Positions 8,479-18,293 are shown, counted from the first letter of the stretch. The stretch is DNA of 64,000 bases from CAZMGT01 sp964565895 (GCA_964565895.1 CAZMGT010000012.1:7307-71306); one strand, 5' to 3'. The notes: generated by a model from the sequence alone, not told the origin. Translations and numbers: made by a program.

Positions 8479-11400
8479 GTGGCAAAGCTCGTGGGTGCGC
8501 GGTTGTCGGTCTTCTCTTTGGCTATCGCCGTAGCATTTGTTGCGGTTTTTTGCCTGCTGAGCATCGCTGCTCGCCCTGCGCCGGATACGTCGTGGCCGAC
8601 GTATCTGCACGACAACGCGCGCAGCGGAATAACAAGCCAAAGCCTCTCCTATCCCCTAAGCCAAAAGTGGGTTTTCCGTAACGCGGGCAAGCCCGTGCCC
8701 GCGTGGGCCGACCCGCAAGATGCGCCGATCGAGGGAAACTATGAGCTCCCGCGGCTGCGCTTCGACGACGCCTACCACGTGTCCGCGGCAGGGGGGCTGG
8801 TGTTCTTTGGCTCGTCGGCGACGAACAAGGTTTACGCCCTGGACGCCGCAACGGGCGAGGAGCGCTGGTCGTTCTTTATCGATGGCCCGGTACGCTTGGC
8901 CCCCACGGTGGCCGGCGAGCGCGTATATTTCGGCTCCGACGACGGCAACGTATACTGCCTGCGCGCGGCCGATGGGGCGCTTGTGTGGAAGTTCCGCGCC
9001 GCGCCCTCGGACGAGCGCGTCCTCGGCCGAGGGAAGATGATCTCCCTCTGGCCGGTGCGCACCAATGTGCTTGTAGACAACGGCGTAGCCTACTTCTGCG
9101 CGGGGATCTTCCCCGCGGAGCGCATTTTCATCTACGCCGTTGGCGCCGACGACGGCTCGCTCATTTGGAAGAACGACACGCTTACCGACCAAGACGCGGG
9201 GCGGTTCGACATCTCGCCCCAGGGCTATCTGCTCGCCTCGCCGAGCATCCTTTACGTCCCCTCCAGCCGGACGCTGCCCGCGGCGCTGGACAAGCGCACG
9301 GGCAAGCTGCTTTATAAGCGCAAGTATGGCTGGCGCTCGGCGGGGATCGTCGGGGGAACATACGCTCTGCTTGCCGACAACAAGCTGTTTAGCGGCTCGG
9401 AGCAGCAGGTGCGCGAGTTCGACCAAGAGACGGGGCAGATCGGCTTTGCCTGGTCCCCTGGGCGGAGGCTGATCGTTACCCCCGACACGACGTATTTGCT
9501 CATGCGCGACAAGCTCGCCGCGCTGGACAGAAAGGCTTATCCGCCGGCCGTGGCGCAGTTGCGCAAGGTTAAGCAGAGCATTAGCGACCTGCAGACGAAA
9601 AAGCCGGCGGGGTATGAGGAGAAGCTAAAACAGCTTCAAGCGCAGCTAAACAAGGCGCAGCAGGCGGTAAACGCAGCCATCCGCTGGCAGCGGCCGCTTG
9701 ATAACTTCCACGCGCTGATCCTCGCGGGGAGCGAGATCCTCGCCGGCGGGCCGGGGAAGATCGTCGCCCTCGATGCGCGCACGGGCAACGAGCGCTGGGC
9801 GGCGGCCGTCGAGGGCGTGGTGAAGGGCCTCGCCGTGGCCGATGGCGCGCTGTTTGCGAGCACGGACACAGGCGCCGTGTACTGCTTCGCCCCCGGCGCT
9901 CCGCGCGCGGCTCGCCCCGCAGTCGAGCGCCGGCCGGGCGCCGAGGCAGCGGCGCTCGCCCGCGCCTACCGCTCCGTGGCGTCGCGGATAATCGCCGAGA
10001 CGGGCGTGAACAAGGGCTACTGCCTCGTTCTCGGGTGCGGGACGGGCGGCTTGGCCTATGCGCTGAGCCAAGCGGCGCCCGAGCTGCAGATTTATGCTGT
10101 GGAAAGCGATGCGCAGAAGGTCGCTCAGGCGCGGCGCGCGCTCGACGCCGCCGGGGTATACGGCATTCGGGTGACCGTGGACCGCGCTGCCCCGGGCCAT
10201 CTGCCCTATTCGGATTACTTCGCGAACCTCGTCGTCTCGCAGGAGGCGCTGGACGAGGGCAAGCTGACGTTTTCCGCAGCGGAGGCCTATCGCGTGCTCA
10301 AGCCCGTGGGCGGGGTGCTCTATGTGGGCCAGCCCGGGCCGGCGCCGAGCCGCGGCCCGCAGCTTAGCCGCGACGTCCTCGCCCGCTGGGCCCGCGCCCT
10401 GCCCCTGAGCAAGAACGACACCATGGAGATTACCACCGCGGGCGGCCCGTGGCTAAAGGTCGTTCGCGGCCCGCTTGAGGGCGCGGGAAGCTGGACGCAC
10501 CAATACGGCGAGCCAGGGAACACCGCCTCGTCCGAAGACACGATCGTTAAGTGCCCGTTGGGCGTGCTTTGGTTCGGCGACCCCGGGCCTGACTGCGCCG
10601 TCAACCGCCACGCGGGAACCGTCGCTCCGCTGACGATCAACGGCAGGGTGTTCTTTCAGGGGATCCGCATGCGGGGCAGCGTCTCGCGGCACATTGTGAT
10701 GTGCTTCGACGCATATAACGGGGTGAAGTATTGGGAGCGGGAGATCCCCGGGGCGTATCGCGTGCGCATGGTGCGCGAGTGCTCGAACCTTGCCGCAAAC
10801 GAGGACAGCTTGTTCGTGGCCATCGGGCCAAACTGCCTGCAGCTCGACGCAGCGACGGGCGAGACAAAGCGCACTTTTGCCGTTCCCGAGGGGGCTGGGC
10901 TGCGCGGCAAGTGGGGCTACGTGGCGGTGGTCGGCGAGACGCTCTACGGGAGCGCCATGCGCTACTCGGAGTATAGCGAGGCGATTTTCGCCTATGACCT
11001 TGCGAGCGGCAAGCTGAAATGGACGCACAGCGGAAAGAAGATAAAAAACAACACGATTACCATTAGCGACGGGCGGATGTTCTTCGCCGACATGCGCGCG
11101 ACAAGCGAGCAGCGGCAGCAAGCGCTGAAGGAGAAGATCGACGAGCTGGTCAAGCGCAAGGGGATTAGCAGGGAGCAGGCGGAGAAGGAGCTTTCCAGTG
11201 CGGACGTGCGCATTGTCGTGGCGCTCGATGCGCAAACGGGGAAGAAGATTTGGGAGAAGCCGGTAGACCTCACCGACTGCGGGGGCAGCGTGCTTTGCGC
11301 GATGTGCAAAAACGGCGTGCTCGTGTTCTGCGGGGCGCACTCAAATGGGCACTTTTGGCCGCAGTTTTTGGCCGGCGAGTACGCCTCGCGGCGGGTCACG

Positions 11401-13221
11401 GCGCTTTCTGCCGAAGACGGGACGCTGCTTTGGACGAAGGCCATTGGCTATCGCATCCGCCCGCTTATCGTGGGCGACACGCTATATGCCGAGCCGTGGG
11501 CGTTTGACCTGCGCACGGGCAAGCAAAAGACACGCATAAACCCAATCAGCGGGCGCGTGGCCAACTGGGAGTTTGAGCGGCCGGGGCACCATTGCGGGAA
11601 CATCGTGGGCTGCCCCAACGCGCTGTTCTTCCGCTCCTATTCGCTGGGCTACTACGATCTTGTGCGCGACTACGGGACGAACCACTTCGCGGGGCAGCGG
11701 CCCGGGTGCTGGATTAACTTCCTCCCCGCAAACGGGCTGTTGGTCATGCCCGAGGCGAGCTCCGGCTGCGTGTGCTTGTTCTCCCTGCACTGCACCACGG
11801 TGCTCAAGCCGAAGGAGACGAACAAGGCGTGGGGGATTTACGACTGCCCGGGGCGGCTGACGCCGGTAAAGCGGCTGGGGATAAACCTTGGCGCGCCGGG
11901 CGACCGCAAGGACGCCCAGGGCAAGCTGTGGCTGAGCTACCCTCGGCCGTGGGGCCGGATGCGCGTGGACATTAAGCTGCAGGTGAAGAGGATCGCCGGC
12001 GGCGACTTCTTCGTCAAGCCCGCGGAGTTCTTCCAAGTCCAGGGCACAGACACGCCGTGGCTATATGCCTCGGGGTGCACCGGCGTGCAGCAGTGTGTCG
12101 TGCCGCTTTTGGACAAGGGCGACGGCAAGGCGCTATATACCGTGCGCTTGGGTTTTGTGGACACGGAGAACGACCGCCCGGGCGTGCGCGTGTTCGACAT
12201 TAAGCTTCAGGGCAAGACGGTGCGCAAGGGGTTTGACATCGTGCGCGCCGCAGGTGGGCGAAACAAGGCTGTGGTGCTTGAGTTTCCGCACATTGAGGTG
12301 GAGCGCGAGCTGGTTATCGAGTTCGTCCCCGCGCTCTCTAAGCCCACGCTCGCCCAGGCCCCGCTGCTGAACACTATCGAAGTGGTCCGCGAGAAGATGC
12401 TTGCCCTGGGCCTGAGCGTCCCCTCGTTTACGCTAAGCGACGCAGACAAGGAGAAGACGGGCGAGGTTATCGTGGCCAACCGGCGCGAGACGGCGTTTTC
12501 GGGCACGCTGCGCATTGCCGCGCCACAGGGGTTTTCGGCCACCCCCGCGGAGCGGCAGCTTAACCTTCCCCCAGACAGCGAAGTGCGCGTTCCCCTGCGC
12601 GTGCGCGTGGCCCAGCCGGGCAAGCCCGCGCAGTTGAGCATTGTCGTCTCCGTGCTGCGCGACGACGGGTCGCTCGAGATACAGAGGCGCGCGACGCTCA
12701 ACTACCTGGGCCCGCGCGGGCGGATGGTCATTAAAGTGTCCGAGGACGCCTATGTGAGCCACGGCTCGCCGAACAAGAACTACGGCACGGCGGCCTCGCT
12801 GCTCGTCGACGGCGGGGCGAGCGCCATGGGCGACGAGAGCCACAATATCGCTTACCTCAAGTTTCCGCTGAACATTCCGGGCAAGCCCATTTCCGTCGTG
12901 CTGCGCATTCACGTGGCCAACTCGCCCTATGCGGAGAGCAGAGACTCGGGGCGCATCTGCCTCGTCGAGGAGCCGTGGGAGGAGTACAAGCTTACCTATA
13001 ACAACAGGCCCAAGCCGGGCAAAGAGCTGGCCAAGCTCGGGCGGATCTCGCGCAACAGTTGGCTCGAGCGGCCGCTGAACATTAACCTTGCGGGCCGGCG
13101 CGAGCTGAGCCTCGTCCTCGAGCCCACGACGACCGATGGCGCCAACTACGATTCGCGCGAGGGCGGCGCTCCCGCGGAGCTCGTCGTGGAGTATATCCCG
13201 AGCGCTGCCGGGGGCAGATAG
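8479..13221 (+). CDS. Giant exported PQQ-type propeller protein with embedded methyltransferase-like, NPCBM-like and DNRLRE domains
   Basis: 1580 residues from the GTG at 8479, preceded by GGAGGG at 8463-8468. An N-terminal hydrophobic signal or anchor is followed by PQQ-like propeller repeats (KVYALDAATGEERW, NVYCLRAADGALVW), then a charged helical insert near residues 355-405. A Rossmann segment at about 488-665 has a SAM motif I look (CLVLGCGTGGLAYALS). More propeller repeats with a second helical insert follow to about 1100. A galactose-binding/NPCBM-like region (DTPWLYASGCTGVQQ) and an Ig-like region come next. The C-terminus is a DNRLRE domain (DAYVSHGSPNKNYGTAASLL), the same domain type as in the lyase at 64-3602. 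The methyltransferase piece in an exported protein is odd. Carbohydrate binding at the cell surface is likely; catalysis is uncertain. Confidence 0.75.
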   Translation: MAKLVGARLSVFSLAIAVAFVAVFCLLSIAARPAPDTSWPTYLHDNARSGITSQSLSYPLSQKWVFRNAGKPVPAWADPQDAPIEGNYELPRLRFDDAYHVSAAGGLVFFGSSATNKVYALDAATGEERWSFFIDGPVRLAPTVAGERVYFGSDDGNVYCLRAADGALVWKFRAAPSDERVLGRGKMISLWPVRTNVLVDNGVAYFCAGIFPAERIFIYAVGADDGSLIWKNDTLTDQDAGRFDISPQGYLLASPSILYVPSSRTLPAALDKRTGKLLYKRKYGWRSAGIVGGTYALLADNKLFSGSEQQVREFDQETGQIGFAWSPGRRLIVTPDTTYLLMRDKLAALDRKAYPPAVAQLRKVKQSISDLQTKKPAGYEEKLKQLQAQLNKAQQAVNAAIRWQRPLDNFHALILAGSEILAGGPGKIVALDARTGNERWAAAVEGVVKGLAVADGALFASTDTGAVYCFAPGAPRAARPAVERRPGAEAAALARAYRSVASRIIAETGVNKGYCLVLGCGTGGLAYALSQAAPELQIYAVESDAQKVAQARRALDAAGVYGIRVTVDRAAPGHLPYSDYFANLVVSQEALDEGKLTFSAAEAYRVLKPVGGVLYVGQPGPAPSRGPQLSRDVLARWARALPLSKNDTMEITTAGGPWLKVVRGPLEGAGSWTHQYGEPGNTASSEDTIVKCPLGVLWFGDPGPDCAVNRHAGTVAPLTINGRVFFQGIRMRGSVSRHIVMCFDAYNGVKYWEREIPGAYRVRMVRECSNLAANEDSLFVAIGPNCLQLDAATGETKRTFAVPEGAGLRGKWGYVAVVGETLYGSAMRYSEYSEAIFAYDLASGKLKWTHSGKKIKNNTITISDGRMFFADMRATSEQRQQALKEKIDELVKRKGISREQAEKELSSADVRIVVALDAQTGKKIWEKPVDLTDCGGSVLCAMCKNGVLVFCGAHSNGHFWPQFLAGEYASRRVTALSAEDGTLLWTKAIGYRIRPLIVGDTLYAEPWAFDLRTGKQKTRINPISGRVANWEFERPGHHCGNIVGCPNALFFRSYSLGYYDLVRDYGTNHFAGQRPGCWINFLPANGLLVMPEASSGCVCLFSLHCTTVLKPKETNKAWGIYDCPGRLTPVKRLGINLGAPGDRKDAQGKLWLSYPRPWGRMRVDIKLQVKRIAGGDFFVKPAEFFQVQGTDTPWLYASGCTGVQQCVVPLLDKGDGKALYTVRLGFVDTENDRPGVRVFDIKLQGKTVRKGFDIVRAAGGRNKAVVLEFPHIEVERELVIEFVPALSKPTLAQAPLLNTIEVVREKMLALGLSVPSFTLSDADKEKTGEVIVANRRETAFSGTLRIAAPQGFSATPAERQLNLPPDSEVRVPLRVRVAQPGKPAQLSIVVSVLRDDGSLEIQRRATLNYLGPRGRMVIKVSEDAYVSHGSPNKNYGTAASLLVDGGASAMGDESHNIAYLKFPLNIPGKPISVVLRIHVANSPYAESRDSGRICLVEEPWEEYKLTYNNRPKPGKELAKLGRISRNSWLERPLNINLAGRRELSLVLEPTTTDGANYDSREGGAPAELVVEYIPSAAGGR

Positions 13222-13245
13222 GGCGCCGGGGCTAGCGCAGGGTTA

Positions 13246-13279
13246 AAAAGCGGCTCCGCTCTTTAGCGGAGCCGCTTTT
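13246..13279. terminator. Bidirectional intrinsic terminator
   Basis: A perfect 15-bp inverted repeat (13246-13260 and 13265-13279) with a 4-base CTTT loop has an A tract on the left and a T tract on the right. It therefore reads as GC stem plus U run on both strands. It sits between the convergent propeller gene and sulfatase gene. Confidence 0.9.
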
Positions 13280-13286
13280 CTCGCCG

Positions 13287-14747
13287 CTATCGCTCGGGAA
13301 GGCAAGCCTTCCAGTCGCCGTGCAGCAGCTTGCGGTGCTCGGCGACGACGTCGGCATACTTGGGGTCCTGCGCCAGGTTAAACCACTCCCCGGGGTCGTT
13401 CTCTAGGTCGTAGAGCTCGACCAGGCGGCCCTGGTTCGACTCGCTGTAGCGGAACCTCTCCGTGCGCACGCGCGTGCCCGTGCGGATATAGGTAAACGCG
13501 CCCTTTTTCCAGCGCCGCTGCGGGTCGTCTAGCAGGGGGGCGAAGCTAATTGCCTCCACACGCGCGGGTTGGGGAAGGCCGCACAGCTCGGCGAGCGTGG
13601 GGTAGATATCAACCGTCTCCACCAGCCCCAGGCACCCGACCCCGCGCTTTTTCCCCGGCGCGCTAACGATGAGCGGGATGCGGTCGGCGACCTCGTAGAG
13701 CGTCCCCTTGCGCCAGCGGCCGTGGTCGGTAAGGTGCCACCCGTGGTCGCCCCAGAGCAGGACAATTGTGTTTTCGGCCAAGCCCAGCTCGTCTAGCGCG
13801 TCGAGCACGCGGCCCACCTGGGCGTCGACGAACGAGATACACGCCTGATAGGCGAGGATGAGCTGCTTGGCCGTCTTGTCGTCCACGCCCTCGTTCCAGC
13901 GCGGGCTTTTCATTTGGTCGCGAAATTGCTCGGGCACGGGGGCAAGCTCGATGTCGTCGAGCGAGTAAAGGTCGAAGTACTTCTTTGGCGCGACGAACGG
14001 CAGGTGCGGCTTGTGAAAGCCCGCGCAGACGAAAAACGGCCTGTCCTTCGGGCGCTGCTTTAAGAAGGCGATGGCCTGCTCGGCGATGTGGAAGTCGGGC
14101 TGGGACTCGTCCGGGCCGTCAATCGCGCGCCAGATGAGGGGCGAGCCGCCGCGGCCCAGCGCCATGCGCTTCTTCTTGTCGTTGGGATACTTCAGGTCGA
14201 TGGGGTGGCCGCCCTGGGCGAAAATCTTTGCCTTGCGCCGCAGCTCCTGAGGCACGGCGGGGTGGTCTACCGCGGCGTCCCAGCCGCGATCGTCCTCGTT
14301 GCCCCCGTGGTAGATCTTGCCCGTGCGCGCCAGCCAGTAGCCGTGGTTGCGAAAGTGCTCGGGAAGGGTGATAAAGTCGGGCATGACCTTGCGAAACGAG
14401 CCGTCGGCGTTGCCGTAGATCTTCGTAGTATACGGCCGACAGCCGGTGATGAGGCAGTTGCGCGAGGGATTGCACACCGGCCCCTGGACATAGGCGCGGT
14501 CGAAGCGCACGCCCCGCGCGGCGAGGCGGTCGATGTTCGGGGTAACCATATACTCCTCGCCGTAGCAACGAAGTCGCGGGCGTAGGTCCTCGATGGCGAT
14601 GAACAGGATATTGGGCCGCTGGGCCTGCGCGCCGCGCGCCTCGCCCCGCAGCGCCGCGCCCAAGAACGCTCCCGCGGCGAGCGTGGCCATGCGCCTGAGC
14701 GCCTCGCGGCGCGCGGGCCGGCGCGGCGAGAGTTCGCAGTTTTGCAC
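13287..14747 (-). CDS. Exported sulfatase with intact formylglycine motif (iduronate-2-sulfatase-like)
   Basis: 486 residues, GTG start at 14747 with GGAGG upstream. The N-terminus contains a Tat-like RRPARREALRRMA stretch and a hydrophobic segment ending at GARGAQA. IAIEDLRPRLRCYG supplies the first metal ligands, CNPSRNCLITG is the canonical C-x-P-S-R motif needing a formylglycine-generating enzyme, and LLWGDHGWHLTDHG supplies the second metal site. Family members remove sulfate esters from sugars. It lies 62 bp downstream of the arylsulfotransferase-like gene on the same strand, so the two are probably cotranscribed. No maturase (FGE or anSME) gene is in the window. Confidence 0.88.
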   Translation of the reverse strand: MQNCELSPRRPARREALRRMATLAAGAFLGAALRGEARGAQAQRPNILFIAIEDLRPRLRCYGEEYMVTPNIDRLAARGVRFDRAYVQGPVCNPSRNCLITGCRPYTTKIYGNADGSFRKVMPDFITLPEHFRNHGYWLARTGKIYHGGNEDDRGWDAAVDHPAVPQELRRKAKIFAQGGHPIDLKYPNDKKKRMALGRGGSPLIWRAIDGPDESQPDFHIAEQAIAFLKQRPKDRPFFVCAGFHKPHLPFVAPKKYFDLYSLDDIELAPVPEQFRDQMKSPRWNEGVDDKTAKQLILAYQACISFVDAQVGRVLDALDELGLAENTIVLLWGDHGWHLTDHGRWRKGTLYEVADRIPLIVSAPGKKRGVGCLGLVETVDIYPTLAELCGLPQPARVEAISFAPLLDDPQRRWKKGAFTYIRTGTRVRTERFRYSESNQGRLVELYDLENDPGEWFNLAQDPKYADVVAEHRKLLHGDWKACLPER

Positions 14748-14809
14748 TTGGGCTCACCTCCGCAAAGAAAACGGCGCGCCACGTGGCGCGGGACCCCCCC
14801 CGCGGGCGC

Positions 14810-15940
14810 CTACTTCTCACCGTGCTCGGCAAGCAGCTTGAGCACGAGCTCTGAGGGATAGCGAATGGCACGATATAGCGGCTGGCGGCGGTTTTTTTTG
14901 CCCCAGCGGTCAGGGTTCAAAAATTCCCAGACGATCTCGCCGCTCGGGGTAACCTCAAACAGCCTGCCCGAGTCCGACTCGGCGATAAACGTGTTGCCGT
15001 TTGGCAGCCGCTGGTTCGACCCGCGCGTGGGCGAGAAGAAGCTCTCCGGCGGGTCGGCGCGATACTGCCACACGATCTTCCCCGTGGCCGGGTCCATCTC
15101 GACGATCCTCGTATAGCCGCGGTGCATGCCATTGTCGTAAACGAGGATATGGCCGTTGGGGAGCATGGTGGGCATGTGCTGGCGGTCGAGCACGCCCGGG
15201 CCCCAGGCCCAAACAACCTTCTTCGTCTTCTTGTCGATTACCCCGATGGTATCGATGTTGCGCGCGCTGAACAGGATGTTGCCCGCGCGAAAGCGCGGGT
15301 CTTTGCGCCCGAGCGGAGTGTCGGGCAGGGACTCCACGGTGTTCGTATGCGCCCAGTCGCGCTCCGGCCGGGGGAGCTTTACCGGGACGAGGCGGGCGAT
15401 CTCCTCGATGTGCCGGTCGATGTGCCACTCCCAAACCCGCTTGTTGTCTGGGGTAAGCTCGACGAGCCAGTCGCTCTTAATCGTCCCCTCGCGGATCTTC
15501 GGGTTTTTTACATATTCGCGACAAAGGACGATGGTGTTTCCGTTGGGCAAGCGCTCGAAGTCGTGGTGCGCGGGGACGTCGGCCTTCCAGACGAGATTGC
15601 TTTCCCAGTCGAGCTCGATGATCATCCCGGGAAATTTGCCCTCGACTTCCTTAATGATCGCCACAAGGTGGCCGTTGGGGAGCATCTCCGCATAGTGCCA
15701 CGTTTGCCCCTGCTTGTAGGACCAGCGGTGAACCTCGCGCCCGGTAATGTCGATCAGGTGCGCCACTTCGGTTTGGCGGCTGGAGTAGAGGGTATAGCTA
15801 TGATCGCACTTGTCGAGTTTCTTGATCGTTACCCCAGAGGGTTCGTCGGCCTTCTCGCCATAGCCGCAGACCGCCGCAATGCATAGTACGCCTGCGCCAA
15901 GCATAGCGCACAGGGCACGCCAGGCCGCACACGACATCAT
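14810..15940 (-). CDS. Arylsulfotransferase-family (ASST-like) beta-propeller protein, secreted
   Basis: 376 residues, ATG at 15940 with AAGGG nine bases upstream. A signal peptide or lipobox-like N-terminus (GVLCIAAVCGYG) is followed by repeated propeller blades with the recurring phrase LPNGH or LPNGN (HYAEMLPNGHLVAI, FERLPNGNTIVL, TMLPNGHILVYDNG, RLPNGNTFIAES) typical of arylsulfotransferase-type propellers. True ASST enzymes use a catalytic His to move sulfate between phenols; no single residue can be assigned with certainty here. Its place directly upstream of a sulfatase is suggestive, but many members of this fold are probably only binding proteins. Confidence 0.75.
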   Translation of the reverse strand: MMSCAAWRALCAMLGAGVLCIAAVCGYGEKADEPSGVTIKKLDKCDHSYTLYSSRQTEVAHLIDITGREVHRWSYKQGQTWHYAEMLPNGHLVAIIKEVEGKFPGMIIELDWESNLVWKADVPAHHDFERLPNGNTIVLCREYVKNPKIREGTIKSDWLVELTPDNKRVWEWHIDRHIEEIARLVPVKLPRPERDWAHTNTVESLPDTPLGRKDPRFRAGNILFSARNIDTIGVIDKKTKKVVWAWGPGVLDRQHMPTMLPNGHILVYDNGMHRGYTRIVEMDPATGKIVWQYRADPPESFFSPTRGSNQRLPNGNTFIAESDSGRLFEVTPSGEIVWEFLNPDRWGKKNRRQPLYRAIRYPSELVLKLLAEHGEK

Positions 15941-16023
15941 CCGCCATCACCCTTTCCGTTGCCCGCTTGTGCTACGGGGTTATTCCCAAAGGTTTGCGGA
16001 AAAACCTCGGTGCGCCGTTGAAG

Positions 16024-18195
16024 CTACACCTCGCGCGGCCGAAGCAGGCGCAGGCCGTTGACGATGACGAGCAGCGAGGCCCCCGTGTCGGCCATAATCG
16101 CCGCCCACAGGGTTGCCTTTCCAGCAAAAGCGAGAGCCATGACCAGGGCCTTTACCGCGAGGGCGAACCACACGTTTTGCTTAACCGTGTGCAGGGTCCT
16201 TCGCGCGTGGCCGACAAGCCAGGGGAGCTTTAGCAGATCGTCGGACATTAGGGCGACGTCGCTGGCCTCGATCGCCGCATCGCTTCCCGCAGCGCCCATG
16301 GCCACGCCAAGCGAGGAGGCGGCGAGCGCCGGGGCATCGTTTACCCCGTCGCCGACCATTGCTGCGACGCCGAAGCGCTCCACGAGCTTTCGCACGGCAC
16401 GGACTTTGTCCTCGGGGAGGAGCTCCGCATAAACCTCGTCCGCGGCGCAGGCGCGGGCCACCGCGCGCGCCGTCGCTTCGTTGTCCCCGGTGAGCACGAC
16501 GATTTTCTCAATTCCCAGCACCTTTAGCCGGCGCACGGCCTGCGGAGCAGCGGGGCGCAGGCGGTCGGCGATGGCGAGCAGGCCGCACACGTGGTCCTCC
16601 TCGCCCAAAGCGATCAGCGAGTGGCCGGAGCTCTCTAGCTCGCGCGCCTTTTCGTGCAGCTCAGGCGGCTCTACCCCGCGCTCGTGCATTAGGCGGTGGC
16701 TGCCGATCCAAAACGGCCGGCCGAAGAGGCGCGCTTGGGCGCCTTTTCCGCGAATGGCGCGAAACGCCTCGGCGGGGCGAAAGGTTAGCGCGCGAGCCTG
16801 CGCGCGGCGCACGACGGCCTGGGCCAGGGGGTGCTCGCTGTGCGCCTCGATCGCCGCGGCGTAGGCGAGCACCTCGTCCTCGGTATGCCCGTGCGCGGGA
16901 ACGACCGCGGCGACCTCGGGCCGCCCCTCGGTGAGCGTGCCCGTCTTGTCCAGAGCCACGGCGCGCAGCCGCGCCGCGATTTCCAGGTGCGTTCCCCCCT
17001 TAATGAGCACGCCGGCGCGCGCCGCGGCCGTTAGCCCGGCGACGATGCTCACCGGTGTGGAGATGACCAACGCGCAGGGGCAGGCGATGACCAAAATAAC
17101 CAACGCTTGATATACCCAGCGCGACCAGGAGGCCCCAAAGGCCAGCGGCGGGACGACGGCGACGAGGACGGCGAGGGCGATCATCGCCGGGGTGTAATAG
17201 CGGGCGAAGCGGTCGACCCAGCGCTCGGCTGCCGTGCGTCGGGCTTGGGCTTCGGCGACAAGGTGAATGATGCGCGCCAGAGTGGTGTCTGAGGCCGGTT
17301 TTGTTGTGCGAAACTCAATCGCTCCCTCGCCGTTGATCGTCCCCGCGAAAACCTCGTCGCCAGGCTCTTTGGGCACGGGGAGCGACTCGCCCGTTATCGG
17401 CGACTGGTCCACCGTCGTCTCGCCGGAAACAATTACCCCGTCTAAGGGAATTCTTTCCCCGGGGCGGACGACGACAAGGGCCCCCACGGGGACGTCCTCG
17501 ACGCGTGCTTCGGTAAGCTGAGCGTTCGCCTCGCGCTTAAAGCGCGCCAGCGGCGGGGAAAGGTCCATTAGCGCGGCGATCGCTCGGCGGGCGCGCTCGG
17601 CGCTCCACGCCTCAAGAAGCAACGCGAGAGCAAACAAGAACGACACGGCGGCAGCTTCGAAAAACTCGCCCAGGGCCACCGCGCTGGCGACAGCGATAAC
17701 CATAAGCAGGTTCATGTCGGCGCGCAAGCGCCGGGCAGCGCGAAAGGCGTTCGGGAGAACGAAGAACGCGCCGGCAGCCACTGAGCCCAGATATAGGGCG
17801 ACCGCAGCGAGCGGAAGGCCATCGTCCGGCTCGGGGCCGCCGAGCAGGGCGTGGACAAAGCCGCCGTGCAGTGCCGCGTGAACGGCAATGGCGCAGGCCA
17901 ACAGCGCGCCGCTTGCCGCGCATAGCGCCGCGCGGGCGCGCCGGGCTAGTCGCTCGCGCGCGGGGGCGCGCTCCGCTTGCGCTTCGGCCCAGGGGGCGGC
18001 GCGCAGCCCCGTGCGCGCGATAGCGGCGAGCACCGCCTGCTCGTCGGCGGCATGGGGCAAGCGCACCGTTAGCTTTTGGCGAACGATGTCGAACGCGAGG
18101 TTTGCCTCGCCGACGAGCGGGGCAAGCTCTGCCCTGAGCGCGGCGACTTCCTCCGCGCAGTCCATGCCGTTGACTTTAAGCTCGAGCTCTCTCAT
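16024..18195 (-). CDS. Heavy-metal P1B-type ATPase, Zn/Cd/Pb exporter-like
   Basis: 723 residues. An N-terminal HMA-like domain carries GMDCAEEV, so the usual C-x-x-C is C-A-E-E. The catalytic hallmarks follow in order: actuator TGE (ITGESLPV), the CPC transmembrane motif (IACPCALVIST), DKTGTLTEG with the phosphorylated Asp, SEHPLAQAV in the nucleotide domain and GDGVNDAP. About eight membrane segments are present, and the last helices contain MADTGASLLVIVNGLRLL, as in ZntA/CadA. It should export Zn(II), Cd(II) or Pb(II) using ATP. The ribosome site before the ATG at 18195 is weak. It appears monocistronic, with a promoter-like AT-rich patch about 100 bp upstream and no metalloregulator beside it. 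Confidence 0.9.
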   Translation of the reverse strand: MRELELKVNGMDCAEEVAALRAELAPLVGEANLAFDIVRQKLTVRLPHAADEQAVLAAIARTGLRAAPWAEAQAERAPARERLARRARAALCAASGALLACAIAVHAALHGGFVHALLGGPEPDDGLPLAAVALYLGSVAAGAFFVLPNAFRAARRLRADMNLLMVIAVASAVALGEFFEAAAVSFLFALALLLEAWSAERARRAIAALMDLSPPLARFKREANAQLTEARVEDVPVGALVVVRPGERIPLDGVIVSGETTVDQSPITGESLPVPKEPGDEVFAGTINGEGAIEFRTTKPASDTTLARIIHLVAEAQARRTAAERWVDRFARYYTPAMIALAVLVAVVPPLAFGASWSRWVYQALVILVIACPCALVISTPVSIVAGLTAAARAGVLIKGGTHLEIAARLRAVALDKTGTLTEGRPEVAAVVPAHGHTEDEVLAYAAAIEAHSEHPLAQAVVRRAQARALTFRPAEAFRAIRGKGAQARLFGRPFWIGSHRLMHERGVEPPELHEKARELESSGHSLIALGEEDHVCGLLAIADRLRPAAPQAVRRLKVLGIEKIVVLTGDNEATARAVARACAADEVYAELLPEDKVRAVRKLVERFGVAAMVGDGVNDAPALAASSLGVAMGAAGSDAAIEASDVALMSDDLLKLPWLVGHARRTLHTVKQNVWFALAVKALVMALAFAGKATLWAAIMADTGASLLVIVNGLRLLRPREV

Positions 18196-18293
18196 GGAAG
18201 CAATCCCACGCGTTGCGCTGCCTGTGCTTCAACACACCGCGGGCGCGCGGCTCTCCCAAAGAAGAAGTGCTGAGGCGGCGGGCGGCGCGTTTT

